Assembly: GCA_910579955.1 (NCBI GenBank) | Contig: CAJTWE010000016.1 | Span: forward strand, 1-56,592 | Direction: 5' to 3' | DNA length: 56,592 nucleotides | Origin: an uncultured Ruminococcus sp. | GTDB lineage: Bacteria; Bacillota; Clostridia; Oscillospirales; Ruminococcaceae | In this document: piece after piece, positions 1-9,233 of the stretch | How the letters are laid out: each line of letters starts with the position of its first letter | Position numbering within the stretch: the stretch's first letter is position 1 | Position numbers and translations under genes: made by a program | Notes under the pieces: generated by a model | What the model was told of the DNA's origin: nothing | The model's input: the letters and a program-made list of their open reading frames with translations, nothing else | Database searches by the model: none

Positions 1-26
1 TAACTGTACATTGATTTGTGCACTCC

Positions 27-1655
27 TTACGTCCAACTTTTTGTCCGCAGGCCCTCTTCACGTGTAAGCACACCCTCTGAATTATACACATTTACAAGCA
101 TTTCAGAATTCACAAATTCATTGTCCTCTGTTTCAAGATAAGGCTCGTACCAAAGCCCAAAATACGACCATACACTGCCATCACGAAATGCCTTATTCAC
201 ATCAACAAGAGAGCCGCATTCGCTCAGTGCTACAAGCTTGCCTTCTGCCATCTTTTGAAGAGCATAATAAGACTCATAAGCGCTGCCCATTTCCTCATCT
301 TCCGCAATATAAATATCCGCAGCCGCTATATCATACTTGCTGCTGTCGGGAAGATAATCAGCGTCTACGCCGCTCCATACCCACAAAAGATTATTCAGGC
401 CATGATAATTTGTCATACGTTCATAAAGAAGATTCCACAGCCATAAATAAACATCGCTGCCCTCGCTATCCCACCAGTACATATTATTTCCCGCCTGATG
501 AAGCGGCCGCCACAATACAGGTACACCTGCATCTCTCAGCTCTTTAAGGCCTTCGGAAACGCTGTCTATATCTTCAATAATTTTTAAGCATTCCTCAGAA
601 ATATCCCCTGCTTTTTGAAGCTTTTCAAGCTCATTTGGCGTAAGGCAGGATATATCTTCAAATGTTACTGCACTGGAAAGACTAAAATCATCGCTCTTTT
701 CAAGTGTGGCTTCTTCACCCATAGGTGCAAACCAATGCCACATAAGTCCTGTTACGCCGCCGTCCTTACTCCATTTTAAAGCAGCTTCTACAGTATCATC
801 ATATTCATGGTTTCCGCCATTCAGGCTGTATGGATACATATCTGCAAAGCGTATAACAGGATACTTGCCTGTGGTTTTAACAATACGTTCAATCTCTTTA
901 TTACTGCTATCGGAAACCTGCTGTCCCGAAATTATAGCCTTTCCATAATTATCAGAAAAAAAGCGGAGAAGCTCTCTTGTCTCATCAGACGCATTTTCAT
1001 TTACAGGTTCAGCCAATACGTATGTATCCGGTTCAAGCACTGTATCCCGCACTTCAAGGCAATCAAGATACATATCGCCCTCATTCTGCTGAATTAAAAC
1101 AGTATTTTCCCCTGCTTCCATATATATCCCCGGAATAGTTATGCTCACAAATCTATCGCTGCTTTCAACGGCAATATCCTCTACCTTTTCATCATTTACA
1201 AAAATACTGCACTCTGCACCATAATCAGCACACACAACAACAGAAATATCATATCGCTGTGAAGCCGGTATCTCTGCATTAAAAGCAAACTCATTATGAA
1301 GATCCCCTCTAAGTCCGCTTACATAGCCTGTACCGGTATAATCAGTTTTTTCATTCAGCGTTTCAAATATTTCTGTAAGATTTTCCTCTTCTGCTTGATA
1401 TACAAGCTCGGTTTCTTCATGATTTTCATCAGCTTGTTCAAGAGGTATCTGCGTAAACTCAGGGCCTGTAAGCTCTGTTGTAGCAGTCGTCGTAACAGTT
1501 GTTTGTGATATCGAAGCAGCAGTTGTCTGGGAAGCGGTAAAAACTGCTGCCTGCTCCTCAAAATATGATGTTGTACTCTCTATATCATTACATCCCGTAA
1601 TACAAAAAAGCATTGAGACTGCAATAGCAATCACGCCGTATTTTTTTAATTCCAT
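27..1655 (-). CDS. GH26-family mannanase-like lipoprotein with CBM35-like module
   Basis: 542 residues. A lipoprotein signal ends at Cys22 (lipobox ITGC), so the protein is probably anchored outside the membrane. A Ser/Thr-rich spacer follows, then a CBM35-like beta-sandwich at about 92-205 (YTGTGYVSG start) and a GH26 (beta-1,4-mannanase clan) barrel at about 215-530. GH26 signatures seen are ISGQQ, WHWFAP, WRPLH, WVWSG and ALSECG. The nucleophile Glu is present at residue 479. The acid/base motif, normally RPLHE, reads RPLHQ (Gln387, codon CAG), so activity is uncertain. The start has AGGAG 7-8 nt upstream. It follows the GH95 gene by 16 nt in the same operon, which suggests both act on a mannose- or fucose-containing glycan. 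The GH26 fold assignment is firm; catalytic competence is not. Confidence 0.85.
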   Translation of the reverse strand: MELKKYGVIAIAVSMLFCITGCNDIESTTSYFEEQAAVFTASQTTAASISQTTVTTTATTELTGPEFTQIPLEQADENHEETELVYQAEEENLTEIFETLNEKTDYTGTGYVSGLRGDLHNEFAFNAEIPASQRYDISVVVCADYGAECSIFVNDEKVEDIAVESSDRFVSITIPGIYMEAGENTVLIQQNEGDMYLDCLEVRDTVLEPDTYVLAEPVNENASDETRELLRFFSDNYGKAIISGQQVSDSSNKEIERIVKTTGKYPVIRFADMYPYSLNGGNHEYDDTVEAALKWSKDGGVTGLMWHWFAPMGEEATLEKSDDFSLSSAVTFEDISCLTPNELEKLQKAGDISEECLKIIEDIDSVSEGLKELRDAGVPVLWRPLHQAGNNMYWWDSEGSDVYLWLWNLLYERMTNYHGLNNLLWVWSGVDADYLPDSSKYDIAAADIYIAEDEEMGSAYESYYALQKMAEGKLVALSECGSLVDVNKAFRDGSVWSYFGLWYEPYLETEDNEFVNSEMLVNVYNSEGVLTREEGLRTKSWT

Positions 1656-1671
1656 AGAGTTTTTCTCCTGA

Positions 1672-4002
1672 TCATGCTTTCAAAAGATACGTTTTATCCG
1701 GCTCTGTCATAAAGGAAATAGTACTTCCATCTGTTTTAGCAGAAACTGTACCGCTCGGACTGCTCACACTTACTGTTTCTTTGCAGCGTACTACACACAT
1801 TCCACCATTTTTTGATATTATCTCAGCAGTTTTTAATCTGCCATCTTGCCAAACCATGCTTACCTCAAAACCGCCTCTTGCACAAAGTCCGCTTATGCTG
1901 CCGTTTATCCAAGGCTCAGGAAGTGCAGGCAAAAGATGTATCTCTCCGTTGTGGCTCTGTAGCAGACATGCAGCGACAGCAGCAGTTCCGCCAAAGTTTC
2001 CGTCTATCTGGAAAGGCGGATGAGAATCTGTCATATTTGGATTAGTAGAATTTGTCAGAAGTTGACGCATATTTTCATATGCCATGCCGCCGTCCCCAAG
2101 TCTTGCCCACATATTCATTATCCACGCTCTGCTCCAGCCTGTATGACCTCCGCCATGAATAAGCCTTCTTACAAGAGTAGCTCTTGCAGCTTTTGCCAGT
2201 CCCGGAGTTTTCACAGGTGAAATAAGATTTGACGGATGAAGGGCAAAAAGATGAGAAATATGGCGGTGTCCCACTTCGACCTCATCATAGTCAACAGCCC
2301 ACTCTTGTATCTGACCGTACTTTCCTACTTTTAGTGGCGGGAGCTTTTGAAGCATTTTTTCAAGCTTCTTTGCAAATTCATCGTCCCGTCCGAGTATCTT
2401 GCTGCTTTCTATAACATTCATAAAAAGAGTCATGATAATTTCGGTATCCATTGTAGGGCCTATGCAGAGACTGCCTGTTACGCCGTTCTCTGTACGGTAT
2501 GTATTTTCAGGTGAAACAGATGGCCCTGTTACAAGCTGACCCATGCTGTTTTCCATCAGATATTCTGTAAAGAAAAGGGCTGCCTCTTTCATGGTGTCAT
2601 ATTTTTCGGATAAAAACTCTTTATCACCGGTAAATAGATAGTGCTCATATATATGCAAACATAGCCATGCCGCACCCATAGGCCAAATAGTTGCAGGCAT
2701 CCAAAGGTCCTGCGGTGCAGTATCCCCCCATATATCTGTATTATGATGGCATACAAACCCTCTACAGCCATACATTTCCTTTGCTGTTTTACGTCCAGGC
2801 TCACGCATTCTTTCAATCAAATCAAAAAGCGGCAGATGGCATTCCGAAAGATTACACACTTCCGCCGGCCAGTAATTCATCTGAGTATTTACATTTATTG
2901 TATATCGGCTGCCCCATGCAGGTATCATATCTTCGTTCCATATTCCCTGCAAATTCATAGCCTGACTGCCCGGACGACTTGCTGAAATCATAAGATAACG
3001 TCCAAAATTAAAATAAAGCGACATAAGCTGTGCGTCCATAATTGCAAGCTTACATTCCTTATAATCGCCCTCATCGCCATTTAAACGATTAAGTCTTTCA
3101 TCTGTAGGAAGTGAGCTTCCGCCGTCACTGTTGTCCTCAAGATCTATGCTGACTCTGTTAAAATATTCGCTGTAATCGCTGACATGACGGTAAATAAGCT
3201 CATCATACGAAGATTCCATGGCAAATTCAGCGTCAAGAAGCGCAGAATCATCATAATTTTCACCATGATAGAAACTTGTTCCCACAGAAAGCATCAGTGT
3301 GACTTCATCGGCGTTCTGTACAACAAGCTTTCCTCCTAATGTATAGACCTTGCCGCCTATAGGTACTGCGCCAAGAACTGCTGCAAAAAATATGCCGTTT
3401 TTGCTGCCCGTACCGCCGCTATAAATAATAGCATCTTCCCTGCAAGGACGGCAATCGTCATAGTAGTCATCTCTTCCATCAAGACTTGCTTTTATATTTA
3501 CCATTCCGGGTTCGCTTGATTTTATATGTACGACCATAACATTATCAGGAGCCGATACAAAAACCTCACGCTCATATGTTATCTCATTTGCAGTAAATCT
3601 CACCGATGCAACAGCTGTTTTCAAATCAAGCATTCTTGTATATTCACGAGCCTTGCCCTCAAAGTCCATTTCAATATAAAGATTACCAAGCGGCATATAA
3701 TGTCTACTGTTTGGCGTAACTCCCTGCATTTTTTCAAACGCTATCTTCTCCGCCTCGGGAATTCTTTCCTCAGATAAAAGCGTGCGTATCTCATTAAAAC
3801 CTTCAAGGGCATCGGGATTATTTCGCTCACGCTTTCCTCCCGACCATATGGAATCTTCATTGAGACTTATGCGTTCAGAGGCAGTACCACCATAAACCAT
3901 ACCGCCTATTCTGCCATTGCCAATAGGAAGCGCATGGTTAAAATCCCCTGCCGGTTTTTTATACCACAATGTTGTCTGTAAATCAATTGTTTGTGTATTC
4001 AT
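1672..4002 (-). CDS. GH95 family alpha-L-fucosidase
   Basis: 776 residues with no signal peptide, so probably cytoplasmic. GH95 enzymes invert alpha-1,2-fucosyl (sometimes alpha-L-galactosyl) linkages on xyloglucan or host glycans. It opens with the typical N-terminal beta-domain segments LPIGNGRIGGMVYGG and LNEDSIWSGG. The (alpha/alpha)6 catalytic part carries NVNTQMNYWPAE (paired Asn), the QEW...HRHISHLFALHP acidic segment and DSHPPFQIDGNFGGTA near the C-terminus, matching the Asn/Asn/Glu/Asp active-site layout known for the family. Length fits full GH95 proteins. It is the first gene of an operon with the GH26 lipoprotein. A consensus promoter lies about 90 nt upstream. A cytoplasmic location implies import of a fucosylated oligosaccharide. 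Confidence 0.93.
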   Translation of the reverse strand: MNTQTIDLQTTLWYKKPAGDFNHALPIGNGRIGGMVYGGTASERISLNEDSIWSGGKRERNNPDALEGFNEIRTLLSEERIPEAEKIAFEKMQGVTPNSRHYMPLGNLYIEMDFEGKAREYTRMLDLKTAVASVRFTANEITYEREVFVSAPDNVMVVHIKSSEPGMVNIKASLDGRDDYYDDCRPCREDAIIYSGGTGSKNGIFFAAVLGAVPIGGKVYTLGGKLVVQNADEVTLMLSVGTSFYHGENYDDSALLDAEFAMESSYDELIYRHVSDYSEYFNRVSIDLEDNSDGGSSLPTDERLNRLNGDEGDYKECKLAIMDAQLMSLYFNFGRYLMISASRPGSQAMNLQGIWNEDMIPAWGSRYTINVNTQMNYWPAEVCNLSECHLPLFDLIERMREPGRKTAKEMYGCRGFVCHHNTDIWGDTAPQDLWMPATIWPMGAAWLCLHIYEHYLFTGDKEFLSEKYDTMKEAALFFTEYLMENSMGQLVTGPSVSPENTYRTENGVTGSLCIGPTMDTEIIMTLFMNVIESSKILGRDDEFAKKLEKMLQKLPPLKVGKYGQIQEWAVDYDEVEVGHRHISHLFALHPSNLISPVKTPGLAKAARATLVRRLIHGGGHTGWSRAWIMNMWARLGDGGMAYENMRQLLTNSTNPNMTDSHPPFQIDGNFGGTAAVAACLLQSHNGEIHLLPALPEPWINGSISGLCARGGFEVSMVWQDGRLKTAEIISKNGGMCVVRCKETVSVSSPSGTVSAKTDGSTISFMTEPDKTYLLKA

Positions 4003-4090
4003 AAATACCTCCCGTATACCCGTATATATATATATCTTTATGAAGATCTAAATCTAATAATATAATAGCCCCGGCTTTCAGGGCATTTCA

Positions 4091-4119
4091 ATTATAACAC
4101 ACTATTTTTAAAAAATCAA
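4091..4119 (-). promoter_or_regulatory. SigA-type promoter of the GH95-GH26 operon
   Basis: On the minus strand: TTGATT (4119-4114), 17-nt spacer, TATAAT (4096-4091), with an extended -10 TG one base upstream. The leader of about 80 nt contains a short GCCC/GGGC hairpin and the repeat ACGGG-TAT-ACGGG just before the ribosome site. Confidence 0.75.
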
Positions 4120-4316
4120 TCACTATAATCATTTCTATCTGTTTTCGCCAAAATAAGAGACATTGCCAAGCGTTTTTTCTTAATTTCGCAAGATTTATCG
4201 CTATCCTTTCTCTTGATTTTCCGGCATGTGTAAATTTTACCGTCCCGCTGCTCCGATGATACTTCCTCGCTCAGCGTATAAAGCAATGTAAGTTTTATAT
4301 GGCTTTTTTCGTTCAT
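4116..4316 (-). CDS. small hypothetical protein
   Basis: 66 residues, basic, no membrane segment, and I recognise no family. The start used is the ATG at 4316, which has GGAAAGG 6 nt upstream; a GTG 18 nt further up is the alternative. The C-terminus runs into the -35 region of the GH95 promoter. It is divergent from aconitase, with about 65 nt between their promoter regions. A good ribosome site is the main support; composition alone would not prove it is a gene. Confidence 0.4.
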   Translation of the reverse strand: MNEKSHIKLTLLYTLSEEVSSEQRDGKIYTCRKIKRKDSDKSCEIKKKRLAMSLILAKTDRNDYSD

Positions 4317-4381
4317 AAATAACCTTTCCGGCACTGCACCTATATTTTTTTATTTTAAGAAAACGAATCTTTGTTAATTTC

Positions 4382-4410
4382 TTGACAAGCTGGCTTATTA
4401 TTGGTACAAT
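4382..4410 (+). promoter_or_regulatory. Consensus SigA promoter of aconitase
   Basis: TTGACA (4382-4387), exactly 17 nt, TACAAT (4405-4410). Transcription should begin near 4417, so codons upstream of that point cannot belong to the aconitase protein. This supports the start at 4475. Confidence 0.88.
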
Positions 4411-4474
4411 AGTATATATATGCGGAGATACTCCGCAGGTATTTCAAATGTTAAATACGAAAGGAATGATGGAC

Positions 4475-6412
4475 ATGGGTCTTACCCTGACAGAAAAAAT
4501 TCTGAGCGCACATCTTGTTGAAGGTGAAATGGTCAAAGGTGAAGAAATCGGTATCCGTATTGACCAGACTCTGACACAGGACGCAACCGGTACAATGGCA
4601 TATCTTGAATTCGAGGCAATGGGCGTTCCTCGTGTCAAAACAGAACGAAGCGTGGCTTATATAGACCACAATACACTTCAGAGCGGCTTTGAAAATGCTG
4701 ATGACCACAGATTTATCGGCAGTGTTGCAAAAAAACACGGCATATATTTCTCACGTCCCGGCAATGGTATCTGCCATCAGGTACACCTTGAACGTTTCGG
4801 TGTTCCGGGCAAGACTCTTATCGGTTCTGACAGCCATACTCCTACAGGCGGCGGTATTGGCATGATCGCAATGGGCGCAGGCGGCCTTGACGTTGCTGTT
4901 GCTATGGGCGGCGGTACATACTACATTACATGCCCGAAGGTTGTAAAGGTTGAACTTACAGGCAAGCTTTCTCCGTGGGTAGCTGCTAAGGACGTTATAC
5001 TGGAAGTTCTGAAAAGACTTTCTGTTAAGGGCGGCGTTGGCAAGGTTATTGAATACTGCGGCGAAGGTGTAAAGAGCCTTTCTGTTCCGGAAAGAGCTAC
5101 TATTACAAACATGGGCGCTGAGCTGGGTGCAACTACATCCATCTTCCCTTCTGATGAAGTTACAAAGCAGTTCCTTGAAGCTCAGGGCAGAGGCGACGTT
5201 TGGACTCCTAAGGCTGCTGACGAAGACGCTGTTTATGATGAAGTTGTTGAAATAAATCTTAGTGAGCTTGTACCTCTTGCTGCTTGTCCACATTCTCCAG
5301 ATAATGTAAAATCTGTTGAGGAAATCGGAAAGCTCAAGGTAGATCAGGTTTGTATTGGTTCTTGTACAAACTCATCTCTCCTTGATATGATGAAGGTTGC
5401 TCATATTCTCAAGGGCAAGACTGTAAATCCTGATGTTTCTCTGGCTATTGCTCCGGGTTCAAAGCAAGTTCTTAATATGATGGCTGATATGGGACTTCTT
5501 AGCATTATGATAGATGCAGGTGCAAGAATACTTGAAAGTGCTTGCGGTCCATGTATCGGTATGGGACAAGCTCCAAATTCCGGCGGTATTTCCCTTAGAA
5601 CATTCAACAGAAACTTCCTCGGACGCTCTGGAACAAAGGACGGTCAGATCTATCTGGTATCTCCTGAACTGGCTGCATATTCCGCTATTACAGGTTATCT
5701 CAGCGACCCAAGAGAACTGGGTGAAATGCCTGAATTCGTACTGCCTGAGAAGTTTAAGGTAAATGATAATATGATCGTTCTTCCGGCTGCTGAAGAAGAC
5801 ATGGATAAAGTTGAGATCCTCCGTGGTCCAAACATCAAGCCTTTCCCTGAAACAGCTCCGCTTGAAGATACTATAGCAGCTGGCTGCTCACTTAAAGTAG
5901 GCGATAATATCACTACTGACCATATTATGCCGGCAGGTGCTAAGATTCTTCCGCTGCGTTCAAATATCCCTGCTATTTCTCAGCACTGCTTTACTGTATG
6001 CGACGAGAATTTCCCATCAAGAGCTAAGGAAATGGGCAAGAGCATTATCGTAGGCGGTTCTAACTATGGTCAGGGTTCATCAAGAGAACACGCTGCACTT
6101 GCACCGCTTTATCTTGGTGTTAAGGCTGTTCTTGTTAAGAGCTTTGCAAGAATCCACCGTGCTAACCTTGTAAATGCAGGTATTCTGCCGCTTACATTTG
6201 TAAATGAAGCAGATTACGACAGCATCAAGGAAGGCGATACACTAGAACTGCTTGATGTTCGTGAGAAGATCTCAAACGGTGAAACTACTCTTACACTTAC
6301 AAATAAAACAACAAACGTAGATATTCCTGTACTCTGCGAACTGACAGGAAGAGCTAAGGATATTATCCTTGCCGGCGGTTTGCTTGATTACACAAGAGAA
6401 AATCTAAAGTAA
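4475..6412 (+). CDS. acn: aconitate hydratase
   Basis: 645 residues. It isomerises citrate to isocitrate using a [4Fe-4S] cluster. The start was moved to ATG 4475 (MGLTLTEKIL) because a longer reading overlaps the promoter; AAAGGA lies about 9 nt upstream. Cluster ligands are visible as CIGSCTNSS and ACGPCIGMGQAP. Substrate motifs include GSDSHTPTGGGIGMIAMGAGG. The swivel domain has SNYGQGSSREHAALAPLYLG near residue 535. It is the compact aconitase type of about 640 residues common in clostridia, and a homoaconitase/isopropylmalate isomerase fusion is unlikely at this length. Together with icd 1.6 kb downstream it makes 2-oxoglutarate for glutamate synthesis. No citrate synthase is in the window. 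Confidence 0.95.
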   Translation: MGLTLTEKILSAHLVEGEMVKGEEIGIRIDQTLTQDATGTMAYLEFEAMGVPRVKTERSVAYIDHNTLQSGFENADDHRFIGSVAKKHGIYFSRPGNGICHQVHLERFGVPGKTLIGSDSHTPTGGGIGMIAMGAGGLDVAVAMGGGTYYITCPKVVKVELTGKLSPWVAAKDVILEVLKRLSVKGGVGKVIEYCGEGVKSLSVPERATITNMGAELGATTSIFPSDEVTKQFLEAQGRGDVWTPKAADEDAVYDEVVEINLSELVPLAACPHSPDNVKSVEEIGKLKVDQVCIGSCTNSSLLDMMKVAHILKGKTVNPDVSLAIAPGSKQVLNMMADMGLLSIMIDAGARILESACGPCIGMGQAPNSGGISLRTFNRNFLGRSGTKDGQIYLVSPELAAYSAITGYLSDPRELGEMPEFVLPEKFKVNDNMIVLPAAEEDMDKVEILRGPNIKPFPETAPLEDTIAAGCSLKVGDNITTDHIMPAGAKILPLRSNIPAISQHCFTVCDENFPSRAKEMGKSIIVGGSNYGQGSSREHAALAPLYLGVKAVLVKSFARIHRANLVNAGILPLTFVNEADYDSIKEGDTLELLDVREKISNGETTLTLTNKTTNVDIPVLCELTGRAKDIILAGGLLDYTRENLK

Positions 6413-6427
6413 TAGGGAACAAATACT

Positions 6428-6655
6428 ATGGATTTTCTTGTAACTAGTATGAGACGTACACGTATTCTTGTACGTTCATGGCATGATATTGTGCTTGTTG
6501 TTGCACTTGTAGGCGTGTATATACTGATGGATTTTTTGCTGAAAAAGGTATTCCCAAAGTTATCACCAAAAGCTGTTGATATTATCAGCGGTATTACTGT
6601 TATCGTAGTGGGTGTTGTGGGATATATTTTGATTACGCCGCTTACACAAAAGTAG
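6428..6655 (+). CDS. small two-helix membrane protein, unknown function
   Basis: 75 residues. A basic N-terminus (RRTRILVR) is followed by two hydrophobic helices at about 20-38 and 52-70, separated by a KK-rich turn, consistent with a double-pass inner-membrane protein. It starts 15 nt after the aconitase stop in the same direction and is probably cotranscribed. I do not recognise a family. The ribosome site is weak (GGGAAC), but position and topology support a real gene. Confidence 0.6.
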   Translation: MDFLVTSMRRTRILVRSWHDIVLVVALVGVYILMDFLLKKVFPKLSPKAVDIISGITVIVVGVVGYILITPLTQK

Positions 6656-6751
6656 TACACTATTGAAAGCAATAATTGAATCTAAAAATAAAAGCGAAAA
6701 ACCAATCAGGATAAAGCTTAATGCATCGATGTTATAGAGGAATATTAAAAT

Positions 6752-7120
6752 ATGGCATTTGACGAGTTAAAAGAAATATTTGAACAATATGACAAGGCTC
6801 AAAGCAAACACAAGACAAACTATGTTTCAATGGAAGAGGCTATGAAGGATGACTTCATGCGAAAGGCTATGAAAAAACATGTGCGTAAAATGAAACGTCA
6901 GAAAATACTGACAATTGCACTGATACTTTTAATTATAGCTGCACTAATGCCAATTATAATATATTATTTTTATGATAAATACCTTTTATTTAAACAGCTT
7001 CCTGATGTTATCCCCTTTGTTAAGGAAAACCCGCTTCTTACAGTACTTGCATTACTGCTCGTCGGTGGTTTTACATTACTAATTCACCTTTTTAAAAATA
7101 AAAATGACAAGAAGAAGTAA
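6752..7120 (+). CDS. membrane protein of unknown function
   Basis: 122 residues. An acidic, charged N-terminal segment (about 1-50, probably cytoplasmic helix) is followed by two transmembrane helices at about 52-72 and 92-112 and a Lys/Asn-rich tail. It lies between two other membrane proteins of the acn-icd cluster. GAGGAATATTAAAAT precedes the ATG. No family recognised. Its 3' end overlaps the longest possible reading of the TraX-like gene by 17 nt. Confidence 0.65.
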   Translation: MAFDELKEIFEQYDKAQSKHKTNYVSMEEAMKDDFMRKAMKKHVRKMKRQKILTIALILLIIAALMPIIIYYFYDKYLLFKQLPDVIPFVKENPLLTVLALLLVGGFTLLIHLFKNKNDKKK

Positions 7121-7964
7121 CAGTATAATTTTACTTGGTACTTTGAAAAACAACAGGGGGGAATGCCTTATAGCTCTTACTGAAAAATCTGGTTTTTTAA
7201 ACCGCAACCAGCTGAAATACTTAGTTATTGCGGCTATGCTAATTGATCATATTGCATGGGCTTTTGTGCCTATAGACTCTGTACTCGGACAGGTCATGCA
7301 CTTCATCGGACGGCTTACTGGGCCTACTATGGCATACTTTGTTGCTGAGGGCTACTATTACACCAGAAACGTAAAAAAATATGCACTTCGTCTGGGAATA
7401 TTTGCACTTATATCATGGGTGCCGTTTGTATACTTTGAACACGGACGGCTGCCCGTTTATATGGTATCTGAGATGACAGCAAGCAAAGACCATCAAATAA
7501 TAAATTCATGGCATATTACGCCTCAATTTGGTGTAATATATACTCTTTTACTGAGTCTACTTGCAATATGGCTTTGGGACAAGGGCAAATGCTCAAAAGC
7601 AGTAAAGATACTTGGAATAATAGGCATTTGCATATTGTCATTATTCGGTGACTGGATCTTTTTCGATGTTTTATGGTGCTTGTTCTTCTTTATATACCGC
7701 AATAATACTCGTTCAAAGTGGACTGCCTTTTTCTGTGTGGGAATTTCTTTCTGCATATTCCAGATATGTATGTTAGGCTGGATAAAAAGTATTTGGGCAT
7801 TTGGGATTTTCATGGTTCCATTCATGCTTCACTTTTGCTACAACGGAAAAAGCGGCAGCAAAAATGCTTTTCATAAGTGGTTCTTTTATATTTTCTACCC
7901 TCTGCATCTGATCGTACTTGGTATTCTTAAATGGGATATACTTATGTACGGTGTATGCTGCTGA
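7104..7964 (+). CDS. TraX-family membrane protein (start uncertain)
   Basis: Up to 286 residues with about eight hydrophobic helices. The segment LKYLVIAAMLIDHIAWAF followed by IGRLTGPTMAYFVAEGYYYTRN is typical of TraX proteins, a family named for F-pilin N-acetylation but widespread in non-conjugative Firmicutes with unknown substrate. The 5' end is odd. The ATG at 7104 lies inside the upstream gene with no ribosome site. A TTG at 7143 is in frame. The only strong site, AGGGGGG at 7155-7161, is followed in frame by ATA at 7170 and out of frame by an ATG giving six codons. Family similarity begins after about residue 30, so the true start is probably between 7143 and 7170. Confidence 0.8.
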   Translation: MTRRSNSIILLGTLKNNRGECLIALTEKSGFLNRNQLKYLVIAAMLIDHIAWAFVPIDSVLGQVMHFIGRLTGPTMAYFVAEGYYYTRNVKKYALRLGIFALISWVPFVYFEHGRLPVYMVSEMTASKDHQIINSWHITPQFGVIYTLLLSLLAIWLWDKGKCSKAVKILGIIGICILSLFGDWIFFDVLWCLFFFIYRNNTRSKWTAFFCVGISFCIFQICMLGWIKSIWAFGIFMVPFMLHFCYNGKSGSKNAFHKWFFYIFYPLHLIVLGILKWDILMYGVCC

Positions 7965-8003
7965 CGTATAAATAACTAAATTAAAATCAAGGAGAGATAA
8001 ACA

Positions 8004-9218
8004 ATGTCTAAAATTCAGATGACAACGCCGCTCGTTGAAATGGACGGCGACGAAATGACAAGAGTTCTGTGGCAGTGGATAAAGGATATTCTGCTGACAC
8101 CTTATGTTGACCTTAAAACAGAATACTATGACCTTGGACTTCCTTATCGTGAGGAAACTAAGGATCAGGTAACTGTAGACAGTGCAGAGGCTACTAAAAA
8201 ATACGGCGTAGCTGTAAAGTGTGCAACTATTACACCTAACGCTGCAAGAATGCCTGAATACAATCTTTCTCAGATGTGGAAAAGCCCTAACGGTACTATC
8301 CGTGCTATTCTTGACGGTACAGTATTCCGTACACCTATTCTGGTAAAGGGAATTGAGCCATATATCCCTACATGGACAAAGCCTATTACTATCGCTCGTC
8401 ATGCTTATGGCGATGTTTACAAGAACACTGAAATGAAAGTACAGCAGGGCAGCAAGGCTGAGCTGGTTATGACTGACGCAGAGGGCAACGAAACACGTCA
8501 GCTTATATTTGATTTCAAGGATACAGACGGTATCATTCAGGGTTTGCATAACAAAAACAACTCTATCGCTGGCTTTGCAAGAGCTTGCTTTAACTATGGT
8601 CTTGACCTGAAACAGGACGTATGGTTTGCTACAAAGGATACTATCTCAAAGCAGTATGACCATACTTTCAAGGACATTTTCCAGGAAATCTATGATGCTG
8701 AATACAAAGAAAAGTTTGAAGCTGCCGGCATTGAATATTTCTACACTCTTATTGACGATGCTGTTGCTCGTGTTATCCGTTCAAACGGCGGTTATATATG
8801 GGCTTGCAAGAACTATGACGGCGATGTAATGTCCGACATGGTTTCCACAGCTTATGGCAGCCTTGCTATGATGACTTCTGTTCTGGTTTCTCCAGACGGC
8901 ATTTATGAATACGAAGCTGCTCACGGTACAGTTCAGCGTCACTATTATAAGTATCAGAAGGGCGAGGAAACCTCCACAAACTCTGTTGCTACTATCTTTG
9001 CATGGAGTGGCGCTCTGCGCAAGCGTGGTGAGCTTGATAACCTCCCTGAACTTATGGCATTCGCTGACAAGCTCGAAAAGGCTACTATCAGCACTATTGA
9101 AGACGGCATTATGACAGGCGATCTTTATATGATCTCTAAGCTTGAAAATAAGAAGAAGGTAAATTCTAAGGAATTCTTGGAAGCTATAAACGACAGACTT
9201 TCCGCAATGATGAACTAA
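8004..9218 (+). CDS. icd: NADP-dependent isocitrate dehydrogenase
   Basis: 404 residues, preceded by AAGGAGAGATAAACA. It oxidatively decarboxylates isocitrate to 2-oxoglutarate with NADP+. It belongs to the eukaryote-like homodimeric type: VEMDGDEMTR near the N-terminus, SPNGTIRAILDGTVFR (substrate-phosphate loop), PITIARHAYGDVY, IDDAVARVIRS and YEAAHGTVQRHYY (coenzyme region). Length agrees with that subfamily. It is downstream of aconitase in the same direction and directly upstream of rex, so this gene set is devoted to the oxidative half-branch of the TCA cycle and redox response. Confidence 0.96.
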   Translation: MSKIQMTTPLVEMDGDEMTRVLWQWIKDILLTPYVDLKTEYYDLGLPYREETKDQVTVDSAEATKKYGVAVKCATITPNAARMPEYNLSQMWKSPNGTIRAILDGTVFRTPILVKGIEPYIPTWTKPITIARHAYGDVYKNTEMKVQQGSKAELVMTDAEGNETRQLIFDFKDTDGIIQGLHNKNNSIAGFARACFNYGLDLKQDVWFATKDTISKQYDHTFKDIFQEIYDAEYKEKFEAAGIEYFYTLIDDAVARVIRSNGGYIWACKNYDGDVMSDMVSTAYGSLAMMTSVLVSPDGIYEYEAAHGTVQRHYYKYQKGEETSTNSVATIFAWSGALRKRGELDNLPELMAFADKLEKATISTIEDGIMTGDLYMISKLENKKKVNSKEFLEAINDRLSAMMN

Positions 9219-9233
9219 AACCGGTATATACTT

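Noticed and set aside
4382..4474. N-terminal extension of aconitase
   Set aside because: It overlaps the consensus promoter and lacks family similarity.
4751..5293. 180-codon antisense frame in aconitase
   Set aside because: Antisense to a well-conserved enzyme, Cys/Asn-rich composition, no ribosome site.
7773..8549. 258-codon antisense frame over TraX and icd
   Set aside because: Antisense to two recognisable genes and unlike any protein.
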